A stretch of 64,000 bases of DNA, taken from positions 800,001-864,000 of the forward strand of contig NZ_AQUO01000001.1 in the NCBI RefSeq assembly GCF_000371965.1, in the 5' to 3' direction. Positions 1 to 7,749 of the stretch are shown here, one piece after another. Origin of the DNA: Paracoccus sp. N5 (lineage in GTDB: Bacteria > Pseudomonadota > Alphaproteobacteria > Rhodobacterales > Rhodobacteraceae). Below the pieces are notes generated by a model. The model worked only from the letters and a program-made list of their open reading frames with translations. It was not told the DNA's origin and did not search any database. Positions within the stretch are counted from its first letter, which is position 1. Every line of letters starts with the position of its first letter. The position numbers and the translations under genes are program-made.

Positions 1-440
1 TTGCCGTATTTCTTGCGCTCGACCACGCGCGAGTCGCGGGTCAGGAAGCCGGCCGCCTTCAGCGCGGCCCGCAGCGCGGGCTCGTGCAGCTGCAGCGCCT
101 TCGAGATGCCGTGCTTGACCGCACCGGCCTGGCCCGAAAGGCCGCCACCGGCGACGGTGGCATAGACGTCGTATTGACCGACGACGCCGGCCACTTCGAA
201 GGGCTGGCGCAGGATCATCTGCAGCACCGGACGGGCGAAATATTCCGCGATGTCCTTGCCGTTGACCACGACCTTGCCCGAACCCGGCTTGACCCAGACG
301 CGGGCGACCGCATCCTTGCGCTTGCCGGTGGCATAGGCGCGGTTCAGCGAGTCGCGCTGCGCTTCGCGGATCGGGGCAGCCGCCGGAGCAGCCGTCGCGA
401 CCGATTTCAGATCGTCGAGGGTTTTGATGTCTTCGGCCAT
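1..440 (-). CDS. rpsI: 30S ribosomal protein S9, C-terminus cut by window edge
   Basis: Small-subunit ribosomal protein uS9, whose basic C-terminal tail reaches the P site of the 30S subunit. The visible translation runs from MAEDIKTLDD through RAYATGKRKDAVARVW and GKDIAEYFARPVLQ to SRVVERKKYGK, which is the family pattern in order. Only the last few residues of the KKYGKxKARRxFQFSKR tail lie beyond the left edge. The start is the ATG ending at 440, three bases after the rplM stop, the usual rplM-rpsI operon arrangement. The N-terminus carries an Ala/Pro-rich extension before the conserved core, common in alphaproteobacteria. Confidence 0.97.
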   Translation of the reverse strand, partial: MAEDIKTLDDLKSVATAAPAAAPIREAQRDSLNRAYATGKRKDAVARVWVKPGSGKVVVNGKDIAEYFARPVLQMILRQPFEVAGVVGQYDVYATVAGGGLSGQAGAVKHGISKALQLHEPALRAALKAAGFLTRDSRVVERKKYG

Positions 441-443
441 GGC

Positions 444-908
444 TTACGCGCTCCGGGTATTCTTGGCGTTCATGGACTTGACGTCCAGGACTTCGGGCTG
501 CTGAGCCTCATGCGGATGCTCGGCACCGGCATAGACGCGCAGGTTGGTCATCTGCTGCTTGCCCAGCTTGTTGCGCGAGATCATGCGCTCGACGGCCTTG
601 GTCACCACACGCTCGGGGTGGGCGCCTTCCAGCACCTGGCGGGCGGTGCGGTGCTTGATGCCGCCCGGGTGGCCGGTGTGCCAGTAGTATTTCTTCTGGT
701 CGCGCTTGTCGCCGGTCATCTGCACCTTGTCGGCGTTGATGATGATGACATTGTCGCCCATGTCCATGTGCGGGGTGAAGGTCGGCTTGTGCTTGCCACG
801 CAGGCGCATCGCCACGATCGAGGCAAGACGGCCCAGAACGACGCCCTCGGCGTCGATCAGGATCCACTTCTTCTCGATCTCCGCCGGTTTCGCGGTATAG
901 GTTTTCAT
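444..908 (-). CDS. rplM: 50S ribosomal protein L13
   Basis: Large-subunit protein uL13, an early 23S rRNA assembly protein. The translation is 154 residues, close to the family length. It carries the hallmarks MKTYTAKPAEIEKKW, LIDAEGVVLGRLAS, GDNVIIINADKVQMTGDK and the YWHTGHPGG loop. The open frame extends further upstream, but the ATG ending at 908 is chosen because MKTYTAK is the conserved N-terminus and AGGGA lies upstream of it. It is followed after 3 bp by rpsI, so the two are almost certainly cotranscribed. Confidence 0.98.
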   Translation of the reverse strand: MKTYTAKPAEIEKKWILIDAEGVVLGRLASIVAMRLRGKHKPTFTPHMDMGDNVIIINADKVQMTGDKRDQKKYYWHTGHPGGIKHRTARQVLEGAHPERVVTKAVERMISRNKLGKQQMTNLRVYAGAEHPHEAQQPEVLDVKSMNAKNTRSA

Positions 909-1023
909 CTGTCGGTCCCTTTGGGGGCTGTAATTCGAGATGGCGGTATATCGGCGAAAGCGGCGCACAAATCAAGCGCGCCGAAGCCGAAATTCTCCAT
1001 GAAAACCAGCTGCTTGCAAAATA

Positions 1024-1037
1024 GGTATCTTGATACC
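1024..1037. promoter_or_regulatory. Short inverted repeat upstream of rplM
   Basis: GGTATC-TT-GATACC is a perfect 6-bp inverted repeat in the 147-bp gap between the thioesterase stop and the rplM start. Its AT-rich surroundings (TTGCAAAATAGG) suggest that the rplM-rpsI promoter lies here. It could be an operator or chance symmetry. No family of regulator is assigned. Confidence 0.3.
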
Positions 1038-1055
1038 GCATCGCAACCCCCGATG

Positions 1056-1481
1056 TCACGCGGTTTTCGGCGGAATCGAATAGGTCATCGAGCAGCGGGC
1101 GACGGGTTCGGCCGTGCCTTCTGAATAGATCAGGCACTCGCCCACCGCCAGGACGCGGCCCAGCTTCAGGATCCGGCATTCGACCAGCAGGTCGCGCCCG
1201 GCCTCGGGCTTGCGCATGAAGTCGATCGAGGCATTGGTGGTCACCGCCAGCGCCACCTCGCCGATCCTCGACAGGATCGCCAGATAGATCGCCACATCGG
1301 CCAGCGCGAACATCGACGGGCCGCTGACCGTGCCGCCGGGGCGCAGATGGCGGTCGTCGACCAGCAACCGCGCGGTCATCCTGCCCTCGCCGACCGTCTC
1401 GACCCGGACCTGGCCCGCGATCTGCGGGAACGCCCGGCCGAGAAACTCGTTCAACCGTGCGCGATCCATCTGCAATGCCAT
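1056..1481 (-). CDS. PaaI-type hotdog-fold thioesterase
   Basis: A 141-residue protein of the single-domain hotdog family (PaaI/YigI type) that hydrolyses acyl-CoA thioesters. The segment GGTVSGPSMFALADVAIYLA is the long hotdog helix preceded by the family's GG(T/x)VSGP turn, and VTTNASIDFMRKPEAG matches the central strand with its N/D region. The true acyl substrate cannot be read from sequence. It is divergent from the crotonase gene starting at 1566, which suggests, but does not show, a shared role in acyl-CoA metabolism. The start MALQMDRARL at 1481 is the only reasonable ATG. Confidence 0.85.
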   Translation of the reverse strand: MALQMDRARLNEFLGRAFPQIAGQVRVETVGEGRMTARLLVDDRHLRPGGTVSGPSMFALADVAIYLAILSRIGEVALAVTTNASIDFMRKPEAGRDLLVECRILKLGRVLAVGECLIYSEGTAEPVARCSMTYSIPPKTA

Positions 1482-1565
1482 GCTTTCCCCCTGCCCTGCC
1501 GGCGGCTAGACTGGACGGCAAGGCCCGGCAAAGGCAAGCCGCGCCGTGACGTCAGGGAGGCGAGG

Positions 1566-2366
<801 letters not shown>

Positions 2367-2375
2367 CGACTGGGA

Positions 2376-3119
2376 CTAGCCCAGCCGCGCGAGCCAGGGA
2401 AAGGTCTCGAGCAGCCAATAGGCGAAGACCGGAAAGGCGCCGGTCAGCAGGGCCAGCCCGACCACGACCAGAAGCGCGCCCATGATGCGCTCGATCAGCT
2501 TCAGATGCGGCTTGATCCGGTTCATCAGCCCGATGGCGCGGTTGATGAAGATGGCCGACAGCAGGAAGGGGATGCCCAGGCCCAGGGCATAGACCGCCAG
2601 CAGCGCCGCCCCGCGCGAGGTCTCGGCCCCGGTCGCGGCCAGGGACAGGATCATGCCCAGCTGCGGCCCGATGCAGGGCGTCCAGCCGAAGGCGAAGGCG
2701 AGGCCCAGGATATAGGCCCCGAACGAGGTGCCGCCCTGCTCGCCGGCATCCAGCCGCGCCTCGCTGTCCAGGAAAGGGATGCGGATGACGCGCAGGAAAT
2801 GCAGCCCCATCACGATCACCACCAGCCCCGCGCCCCGCGCCAGCCAGTCCTGCCATTGCAGGAACAGCCGCCCGAAGGCCGAGGCCGCCATGCCCATCAG
2901 CAGGAACACCGTCGAAAGGCCGAGGATGAAGAACAGCGCCGGCACCACCGCGCTGCGCTCGCCCGCTTTCAGGCCGCCGACGCCCACGCCGGTCATATAG
3001 GCCAGATAGGGCGGCACCACCGGCAGCACGCAGGGCGACAGAAAGGACAGGATTCCGGCCAGCAGCGCGACCGTCGCGGCGGGCAGGAAGGCGGCGTCTG
3101 CAAGCTCGATTCCCAACAT
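2376..3119 (-). CDS. ccdA: Cytochrome c biogenesis protein CcdA
   Basis: Inner-membrane thiol-disulfide transporter of the CcdA/DsbD-beta family. It passes reducing equivalents from thioredoxin to periplasmic CcmG/CcsX-type proteins for heme attachment to c-type cytochromes. About 247 residues with six predicted helices. The paired cysteine motifs LSFLSPCVLPVVPPYL near residue 33 and FGWTPCIGPQLG in helix 4 are the redox pair. ATG at 3119 is preferred over an in-frame GTG at 3128 because AAGG sits 8 nt upstream of the ATG. It is convergent with the crotonase gene, only 9 bp from its stop. Confidence 0.95.
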   Translation of the reverse strand: MLGIELADAAFLPAATVALLAGILSFLSPCVLPVVPPYLAYMTGVGVGGLKAGERSAVVPALFFILGLSTVFLLMGMAASAFGRLFLQWQDWLARGAGLVVIVMGLHFLRVIRIPFLDSEARLDAGEQGGTSFGAYILGLAFAFGWTPCIGPQLGMILSLAATGAETSRGAALLAVYALGLGIPFLLSAIFINRAIGLMNRIKPHLKLIERIMGALLVVVGLALLTGAFPVFAYWLLETFPWLARLG

Positions 3120-3143
3120 GAGCGGCACCTTGCGCCAAGCGAA

Positions 3144-3166
3144 AGGCGCGGGAAAGACCCGCGCCT
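3144..3166 (-). terminator. Hairpin terminator downstream of rne
   Basis: AGGCGCGGG and CCCGCGCCT form a 9-bp GC-rich stem with a 5-nt loop. Reading leftward it is followed by TTTC. It lies about 50 bp past the rne stop and before ccdA, so it probably ends rne transcription. The T-run is short, so it may be inefficient. Confidence 0.6.
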
Positions 3167-3213
3167 GTCAATATTCCGTGGCTGCGACCATCGGCCCCAG
3201 AAACAGGCCGAGA

Positions 3214-5745
3214 TCAGGCCGACCACCAGCCGCGCCGCTTGGGCCGCGCCACCTCATCCTCGGCCGCCATGGCGGGCTCGGGTTCGGGCTCGGGCAGGTT
3301 TTCCGGCTCCGCCGGGGCTTCGGGCAGGTTTTCCGCTTCGGGCTGGCGCGCCTCGGGCTCGGGCTGCGGCTCGGCGTCCGGCTGGGCTTCTTCGGCGTTG
3401 AGCTGCGGCTCGGCAGGGGCTTCCACCGCCGGTTCCGCTTCGGCAACCGGCTCGGCAGGCGCTTCGACGGCCGGCTCGACCGGAATCACCTCGGCCGTCT
3501 CCTCTGCGGCGACCGCTTCGGCGGCGGGCTCATCCTCGCCCTTGCGGCGGCGGCTGCGGGTGCGGCGACGCGGCTTCGCAGCCTCCCCGCCCGGCTCGGC
3601 CACCGCTTCGGCAGGCTCAGCGACAGCCTCGGGCTCGGCGGCGGGGACACCCTCCTCGGGCTGGTCGGCCTCGGCCGTGCCCTCTTCGGCGTGATCCTCG
3701 CCCTCGCCATTGCGGCCACCGCGACGACGGCGGCGACGGCGGCGGCGCTTGCCGCCATTGTCGCCCTCGTCCTCGCCATGCGACTCGCCGCGCGGCTCGT
3801 CGGCAGCCTCGGCAAGGCTGTCCTCGACCAGGTCTTCCGCCTCATCGGGCTCTTCGCCGTCGATCTGTGCCATCAGGCTGGCATCGACCGACACCACGGG
3901 CGAGACCACCTCCGGCACGTTGCGGGTCGCGGTCTTGAACTTCTCGATGGCGTAATCGGGCGAGATCAGCACCGGGTCGGCCTCGACCCGCACCGACATG
4001 CCGTAGCGCGCCTCGATATTGGCGATATGCTCGCGCTTGGCGTTCATCAGGAAGTTGGCGACGGCGACCGGCGCCTTGACCAGCACCTCGCGCGAACGCT
4101 TGCGGGTGCCCTCTTCCTCGATGGCGCGCAGGATGGTCAGCGCCAGGCTGTCATCCGAACGGATCAGCCCGGTGCCGTGGCAATGCGCACAGGGCTGCGT
4201 GGTCGATTCCAGCATGCCCGGACGCAGGCGCTGGCGCGACATCTCCATCAGGCCGAAGCCCGAGATGCGGCCGACCTGGATGCGCGCCCGGTCGGTCTTG
4301 AGCTTGTCCTTGAAGCGCTTCTCGACGGCAGCGTTGTTCTTGCGCTCTTCCATGTCGATGAAGTCGATGACGATCAGCCCGGCCAGGTCGCGCAGGCGCA
4401 GCTGGCGCGCCACCTCGTCGGCGGCTTCCAGGTTGGTCTTCAGCGCGGTATCCTCGATCGAGCCCTCTTTCGTGGCCCGGCCCGAGTTCACGTCGATGGC
4501 GACCAGCGCCTCGGTCACGCCGATGACGATATAGCCGCCGGATTTCAGCTGCACGACCGGGTTGAACATGCCGCCCAGATAGCTTTCGACCTGGAAGCGC
4601 GCAAAGAGCGGCATCTGGTCCTGGTAATGCTTCACGTTCTTGGCATGGGACGGCATGATCATCTTCATGAAGTCCTTGGCCGTCCGGTAGCCCCGGTCGC
4701 CCTCGACCAGAACCTCGTCGATTTCCTTGCTGTAGATGTCGCGGATGGTGCGCTTGATCAGGTCGCCTTCCTCATAGACCGGCGCCGGGGCGATGGACTT
4801 GAAGGTCAGCTCGCGGATCTGCTCCCACAGCCGCATCAGGTATTCATAGTCGCGGCGGATCTCGGTCCGGGTGCGCTGGCTGCCGGCGGTGCGGATGATC
4901 AGCCCGGCGCCCTCCGGCACCTCCAGCTCGCTGGCGATTTCCTTCAGTTTCTTGCGGTCGGCGGCATTGGTGATCTTGCGGGAAATCCCGCCGCCGCGCG
5001 CGGTGTTGGGCATCAGCACGCAATAGCGGCCGGCAAGGCTCAGATAGGTGGTCAGCGCGGCGCCCTTGTTGCCGCGTTCCTCCTTGACGACCTGGACCAG
5101 CATGATCTGCCGGACCTTGATGACTTCCTGGATCTTGTAGCGGCGGGCGCGGGGCTTCTTCGGCGGCCGGATCTCCTCGGTCACGTCCTCTTCGGCGACC
5201 GATTCGATTCCGTCGTCCTCATGCGCGTCCTCGGCAGGGGTTTCGGCCGCATCCTCGGCCGGGGCGGGCTCCTGCGGCTCGGCGGCGACGGCCTCGGGGG
5301 CGGCGCCATCCTCCTCGGACAGGTCGACGATGGTCATGCCGGCGATCTCGTCCGAACTGACCACGGCATCGCCATTCTCGGCGGCGGCGGGCTTCGGCCC
5401 CTTGCGGCGGCGCGGGTTGCGCTTGGTCTTTTCGCCCTCGTCGGCCTCGGCGGCGGCGGCCTGACGCTCTTCCTCGATCAGCGCCTGCCGGTCGGCGGCG
5501 GGGATCTGGTAGTAATCGGGATGGATCTCGGCAAAGGCCAGGAAGCCGTGGCGGTTGCCGCCGTAATCCACGAAGGCGGCCTGCAGCGAGGGTTCGACCC
5601 GCGTCACCTTGGCCAGGTAGATATTGCCAGCAAGCTGTCGCTTGTTGACCGTCTCGAAATCAAATTCCTCGACTTTGGTTCCATCGACCACGACCACCCG
5701 AGTCTCCTCGGCATGCGTGGCGTCGATCAGCATTTTCTTGGACAT
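3214..5745 (-). CDS. rne: Ribonuclease E
   Basis: Endoribonuclease that initiates mRNA decay and matures rRNA/tRNA; scaffold of the degradosome. About 843 residues. An N-terminal S1 domain (from about residue 38, LAGNIYLAKVTRVEPSLQAAF) is interrupted by an acidic/basic low-complexity insertion at roughly residues 85-210. The catalytic core follows, with the two Mg-binding aspartates in AIDVNSGRA and VIDFIDMEE, then the zinc-link CAHCHGTG. The C-terminal third is disordered, with a run of ten arginines and Glu/Ala/Pro repeats, ending RRGWW, a conserved alphaproteobacterial tail that may bind partners. The start MSKKMLIDATH at 5745 is conserved; the longer frame upstream is leader. Confidence 0.97.
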   Translation of the reverse strand: MSKKMLIDATHAEETRVVVVDGTKVEEFDFETVNKRQLAGNIYLAKVTRVEPSLQAAFVDYGGNRHGFLAFAEIHPDYYQIPAADRQALIEEERQAAAAEADEGEKTKRNPRRRKGPKPAAAENGDAVVSSDEIAGMTIVDLSEEDGAAPEAVAAEPQEPAPAEDAAETPAEDAHEDDGIESVAEEDVTEEIRPPKKPRARRYKIQEVIKVRQIMLVQVVKEERGNKGAALTTYLSLAGRYCVLMPNTARGGGISRKITNAADRKKLKEIASELEVPEGAGLIIRTAGSQRTRTEIRRDYEYLMRLWEQIRELTFKSIAPAPVYEEGDLIKRTIRDIYSKEIDEVLVEGDRGYRTAKDFMKMIMPSHAKNVKHYQDQMPLFARFQVESYLGGMFNPVVQLKSGGYIVIGVTEALVAIDVNSGRATKEGSIEDTALKTNLEAADEVARQLRLRDLAGLIVIDFIDMEERKNNAAVEKRFKDKLKTDRARIQVGRISGFGLMEMSRQRLRPGMLESTTQPCAHCHGTGLIRSDDSLALTILRAIEEEGTRKRSREVLVKAPVAVANFLMNAKREHIANIEARYGMSVRVEADPVLISPDYAIEKFKTATRNVPEVVSPVVSVDASLMAQIDGEEPDEAEDLVEDSLAEAADEPRGESHGEDEGDNGGKRRRRRRRRRGGRNGEGEDHAEEGTAEADQPEEGVPAAEPEAVAEPAEAVAEPGGEAAKPRRRTRSRRRKGEDEPAAEAVAAEETAEVIPVEPAVEAPAEPVAEAEPAVEAPAEPQLNAEEAQPDAEPQPEPEARQPEAENLPEAPAEPENLPEPEPEPAMAAEDEVARPKRRGWWSA

Positions 5746-6180
5746 TTTTCCGTCTTTCGGGCAGCCGCACCGGCCCGCCCAAGGGCGGGGGAAGGGTTCG
5801 GCTGTCATGTGAGAGGACGACGACGCCCGCGCGGAAGGCAGCAATCGCGGCGACCGGGGTCATCCCCTGCCGCCGTTGCCGATCAAGCTGCCTTGCGCGA
5901 TCCATCGCGTCTGTTTACCTTTCTTGGCCCGTCCCGCGAGGGGTCCGGGCGGCGATATGTTCGCCCAGAGGCCCGGACCGGGCATGGGCTGGATTTTCCG
6001 CGCGTCGCACCACCGACACTTTTCGGGTGTCGCGGCTGGCCACGCGCTGCGAAACTTTCGAGGCGGACAATCCAGAATTGAGATCGCCCAGCCTTGCACC
6101 GGCAAGATAGCGGGGAAACGCGCGCCGTTACAATCAGTTTTTCGCTGGCCCCATTCCAGGCCGCGTTTCGGGCCCGCATC
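5746..6180 (-). other. Long untranslated leader/promoter region of rne
   Basis: These 435 bp between the small membrane gene and the rne start hold no convincing gene on either strand; the short frames are Arg/Pro-rich shadows. Read toward rne, they contain a 6-bp hairpin (6014-6032, CGACAC/GTGTCG) and a CCGCCC-AA-GGGCGG hairpin near 5783, just upstream of the start codon. Enterobacterial rne has a long structured leader used for autoregulation of its own decay. A similar role here is inferred only from length and structure. Confidence 0.45.
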
Positions 6181-6393
6181 TCAGCCCATCAGGGCCAGCA
6201 GAACCGCCAGCAGCGGCAGGGCCAGCACCAGCCCGCCGATCAGCAGACGCGGCGACGGACGGCCCGAGAAATGCCGCCAGGCGGCAACGGCCAGCAGCAT
6301 CAGGCCCGCGACCGACGAGGCCAGCAAGGCCAGCCCCGCCACGATGAGCCCGCCGAAGTCATAGCCGCCCGTCGCCTCGCTGCGCAGACGCAC
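6181..6393 (-). CDS. Small two-helix membrane protein, unknown function
   Basis: A 70-residue protein, MRLRSEATGGYDFGG followed by two hydrophobic segments (about residues 17-38 and 50-69) separated by the basic hairpin WRHFSGRPSPR, so probably a helical hairpin with a cytoplasmic or periplasmic loop. The frame is open further upstream inside dctD. GTG at 6393 is chosen because a perfect GGAGG sits 4 nt before it, immediately after the dctD TAA. That places it as the last gene of the dctB-dctD operon. I do not recognise the family. Confidence 0.65.
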   Translation of the reverse strand: MRLRSEATGGYDFGGLIVAGLALLASSVAGLMLLAVAAWRHFSGRPSPRLLIGGLVLALPLLAVLLALMG

Positions 6394-6404
6394 GCCGCCT
6401 CCGG

Positions 6405-7730
6405 TTACAGATAGTCGCCGCGGCTCAGCCCGTATTTCGCCATCTTCTCGTTCAGGGTCCGGCGCGGCAGGCACAGTTCGTCCATGACGGCGGCGATGCT
6501 GCCCTTGTGGCGGCGCATGGTGTTGTCGATCAGCATCTTCTCGAAGCTCTCGACATATTCCTTGAGCGGCTTGCCCTCGGTGGTCGTCGCCTCCTGCGTC
6601 TCCTCGCCGTCGGCCATCAGCAGCGAGGCGATCGAGCCCGAGCCGCGGCGGTTCTGCAAGACCGCGCGCTCGGCCACGTTGATGAGCTGGCGCACATTGC
6701 CCGGCCAGGGCGCCTGCAACAGCTGCGCGGCCTCTTGCGCGGTGACCTGCGGCGGCTCGCAGCCGTATTCCTCGGCAAATTGCTCGGTCATGCGGGTGAA
6801 CAGCGACAGGATGTCCTCGCCGCGCGAGCGCAGCGGCGGCAGGGTGATCTTCAGCGCCGTCAGGCGATAGAACAGGTCGGGACGCAGCGAATCCTCGGCC
6901 CGGCGGCCTTCGCCCCGCGCGTTGGAAATGGCGATGATCCGGGTCTCGGCCGGGCTGCCCTGCTCGGCGATGAAGGCCAGAAGCCGCGCCTGCAAGCCGT
7001 CCGAAAGCGCCTCGATGTCCTCGAGGCAGAGCGTGCCGCCCCGCGCCTCCTCGACGGCGGGCAGGCCGTTCTCGACCGGGCCGAACAGCTTCGCCGCCAG
7101 CACCTCGTCGTTATAGGCGGCGCAGGAAATCGGCACGAACTTCTTGCTGGCGCGCGGCCCGACCGCGTGCAGCGCATGGGCGACCAGCGTCTTGCCGGTG
7201 CCGGTCTCGCCGTCGATCAGCACATGGCCGTCGGCCTGGCCCAGGTCCAGGATATCCTCGCGCAGCCGGTCCATGACCGGGCTGGCGCCGATCAGCTTGG
7301 ACATGACCTGCTGGCCTTCCGACAGGTCGCGGCGCAGGGCGCGGTTGTCCAGGGTCATGCGCCGGGCCTGGGTCGCCTTCTTGACCAGCTCGGTCAGCCG
7401 TTCCGGGTTGAAGGGCTTTTCCATGAAGTCCATGGCGCCGATCCGCATGGCCTCGACCGCCATCGGCACGTCGCCATGGCCGGTGATCATGATGACCGGC
7501 AGGCCCGAATCGAGCCCCATCAGCCGCTTGAGGAAGGCCATCCCGTCCATGCCCGGCATGCGGATGTCGGAAATCACCACCCCCGGCCAATCGGCGCCGA
7601 TCACCTTCAGCGCTTCTTCGGCGCCCGGAAAGGTCTCGGTCTCGAACCCCGAGAGCACCAGCCACTGGCTGATGGATTCCCGCATGTCCGGTTCGTCATC
7701 CACCACTGCAATCTTCAAAGTGCGGCTCAT
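6405..7730 (-). CDS. dctD: NtrC-family response regulator, DctD-like, lacking GAFTGA
   Basis: A 441-residue regulator: receiver domain (residues 1-120, phosphorylatable Asp in VISDIRMPGMDG), AAA+ domain (about 145-370, Walker A GETGTGKT) and C-terminal Fis-type helix-turn-helix (GSIAAVMDELCLPRRTLNEKM). It pairs with the DctB-type kinase encoded 20 bp upstream. The receiver and architecture match C4-dicarboxylate regulators. However, the loop that should read FGxxKGAFTGA is replaced by LFGPVENGLPAVEEARGG, so the sigma-54-contacting motif is absent and the loop shortened. Walker B is GGTLCLEDI rather than GGTLFLDEI. It probably does not activate sigma-54 in the usual way. No dicarboxylate transporter is encoded nearby. 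Confidence 0.88.
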   Translation of the reverse strand: MSRTLKIAVVDDEPDMRESISQWLVLSGFETETFPGAEEALKVIGADWPGVVISDIRMPGMDGMAFLKRLMGLDSGLPVIMITGHGDVPMAVEAMRIGAMDFMEKPFNPERLTELVKKATQARRMTLDNRALRRDLSEGQQVMSKLIGASPVMDRLREDILDLGQADGHVLIDGETGTGKTLVAHALHAVGPRASKKFVPISCAAYNDEVLAAKLFGPVENGLPAVEEARGGTLCLEDIEALSDGLQARLLAFIAEQGSPAETRIIAISNARGEGRRAEDSLRPDLFYRLTALKITLPPLRSRGEDILSLFTRMTEQFAEEYGCEPPQVTAQEAAQLLQAPWPGNVRQLINVAERAVLQNRRGSGSIASLLMADGEETQEATTTEGKPLKEYVESFEKMLIDNTMRRHKGSIAAVMDELCLPRRTLNEKMAKYGLSRGDYL

Positions 7731-7749
7731 GGGTCTTTACCCTTTCCTG

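Noticed and set aside
3118..6081. 987-residue plus-strand open frame opposite rne
   Set aside because: It is an antisense shadow produced by the GC-rich codon bias of rne; Leu/Gly/Arg/His-rich with no family pattern.
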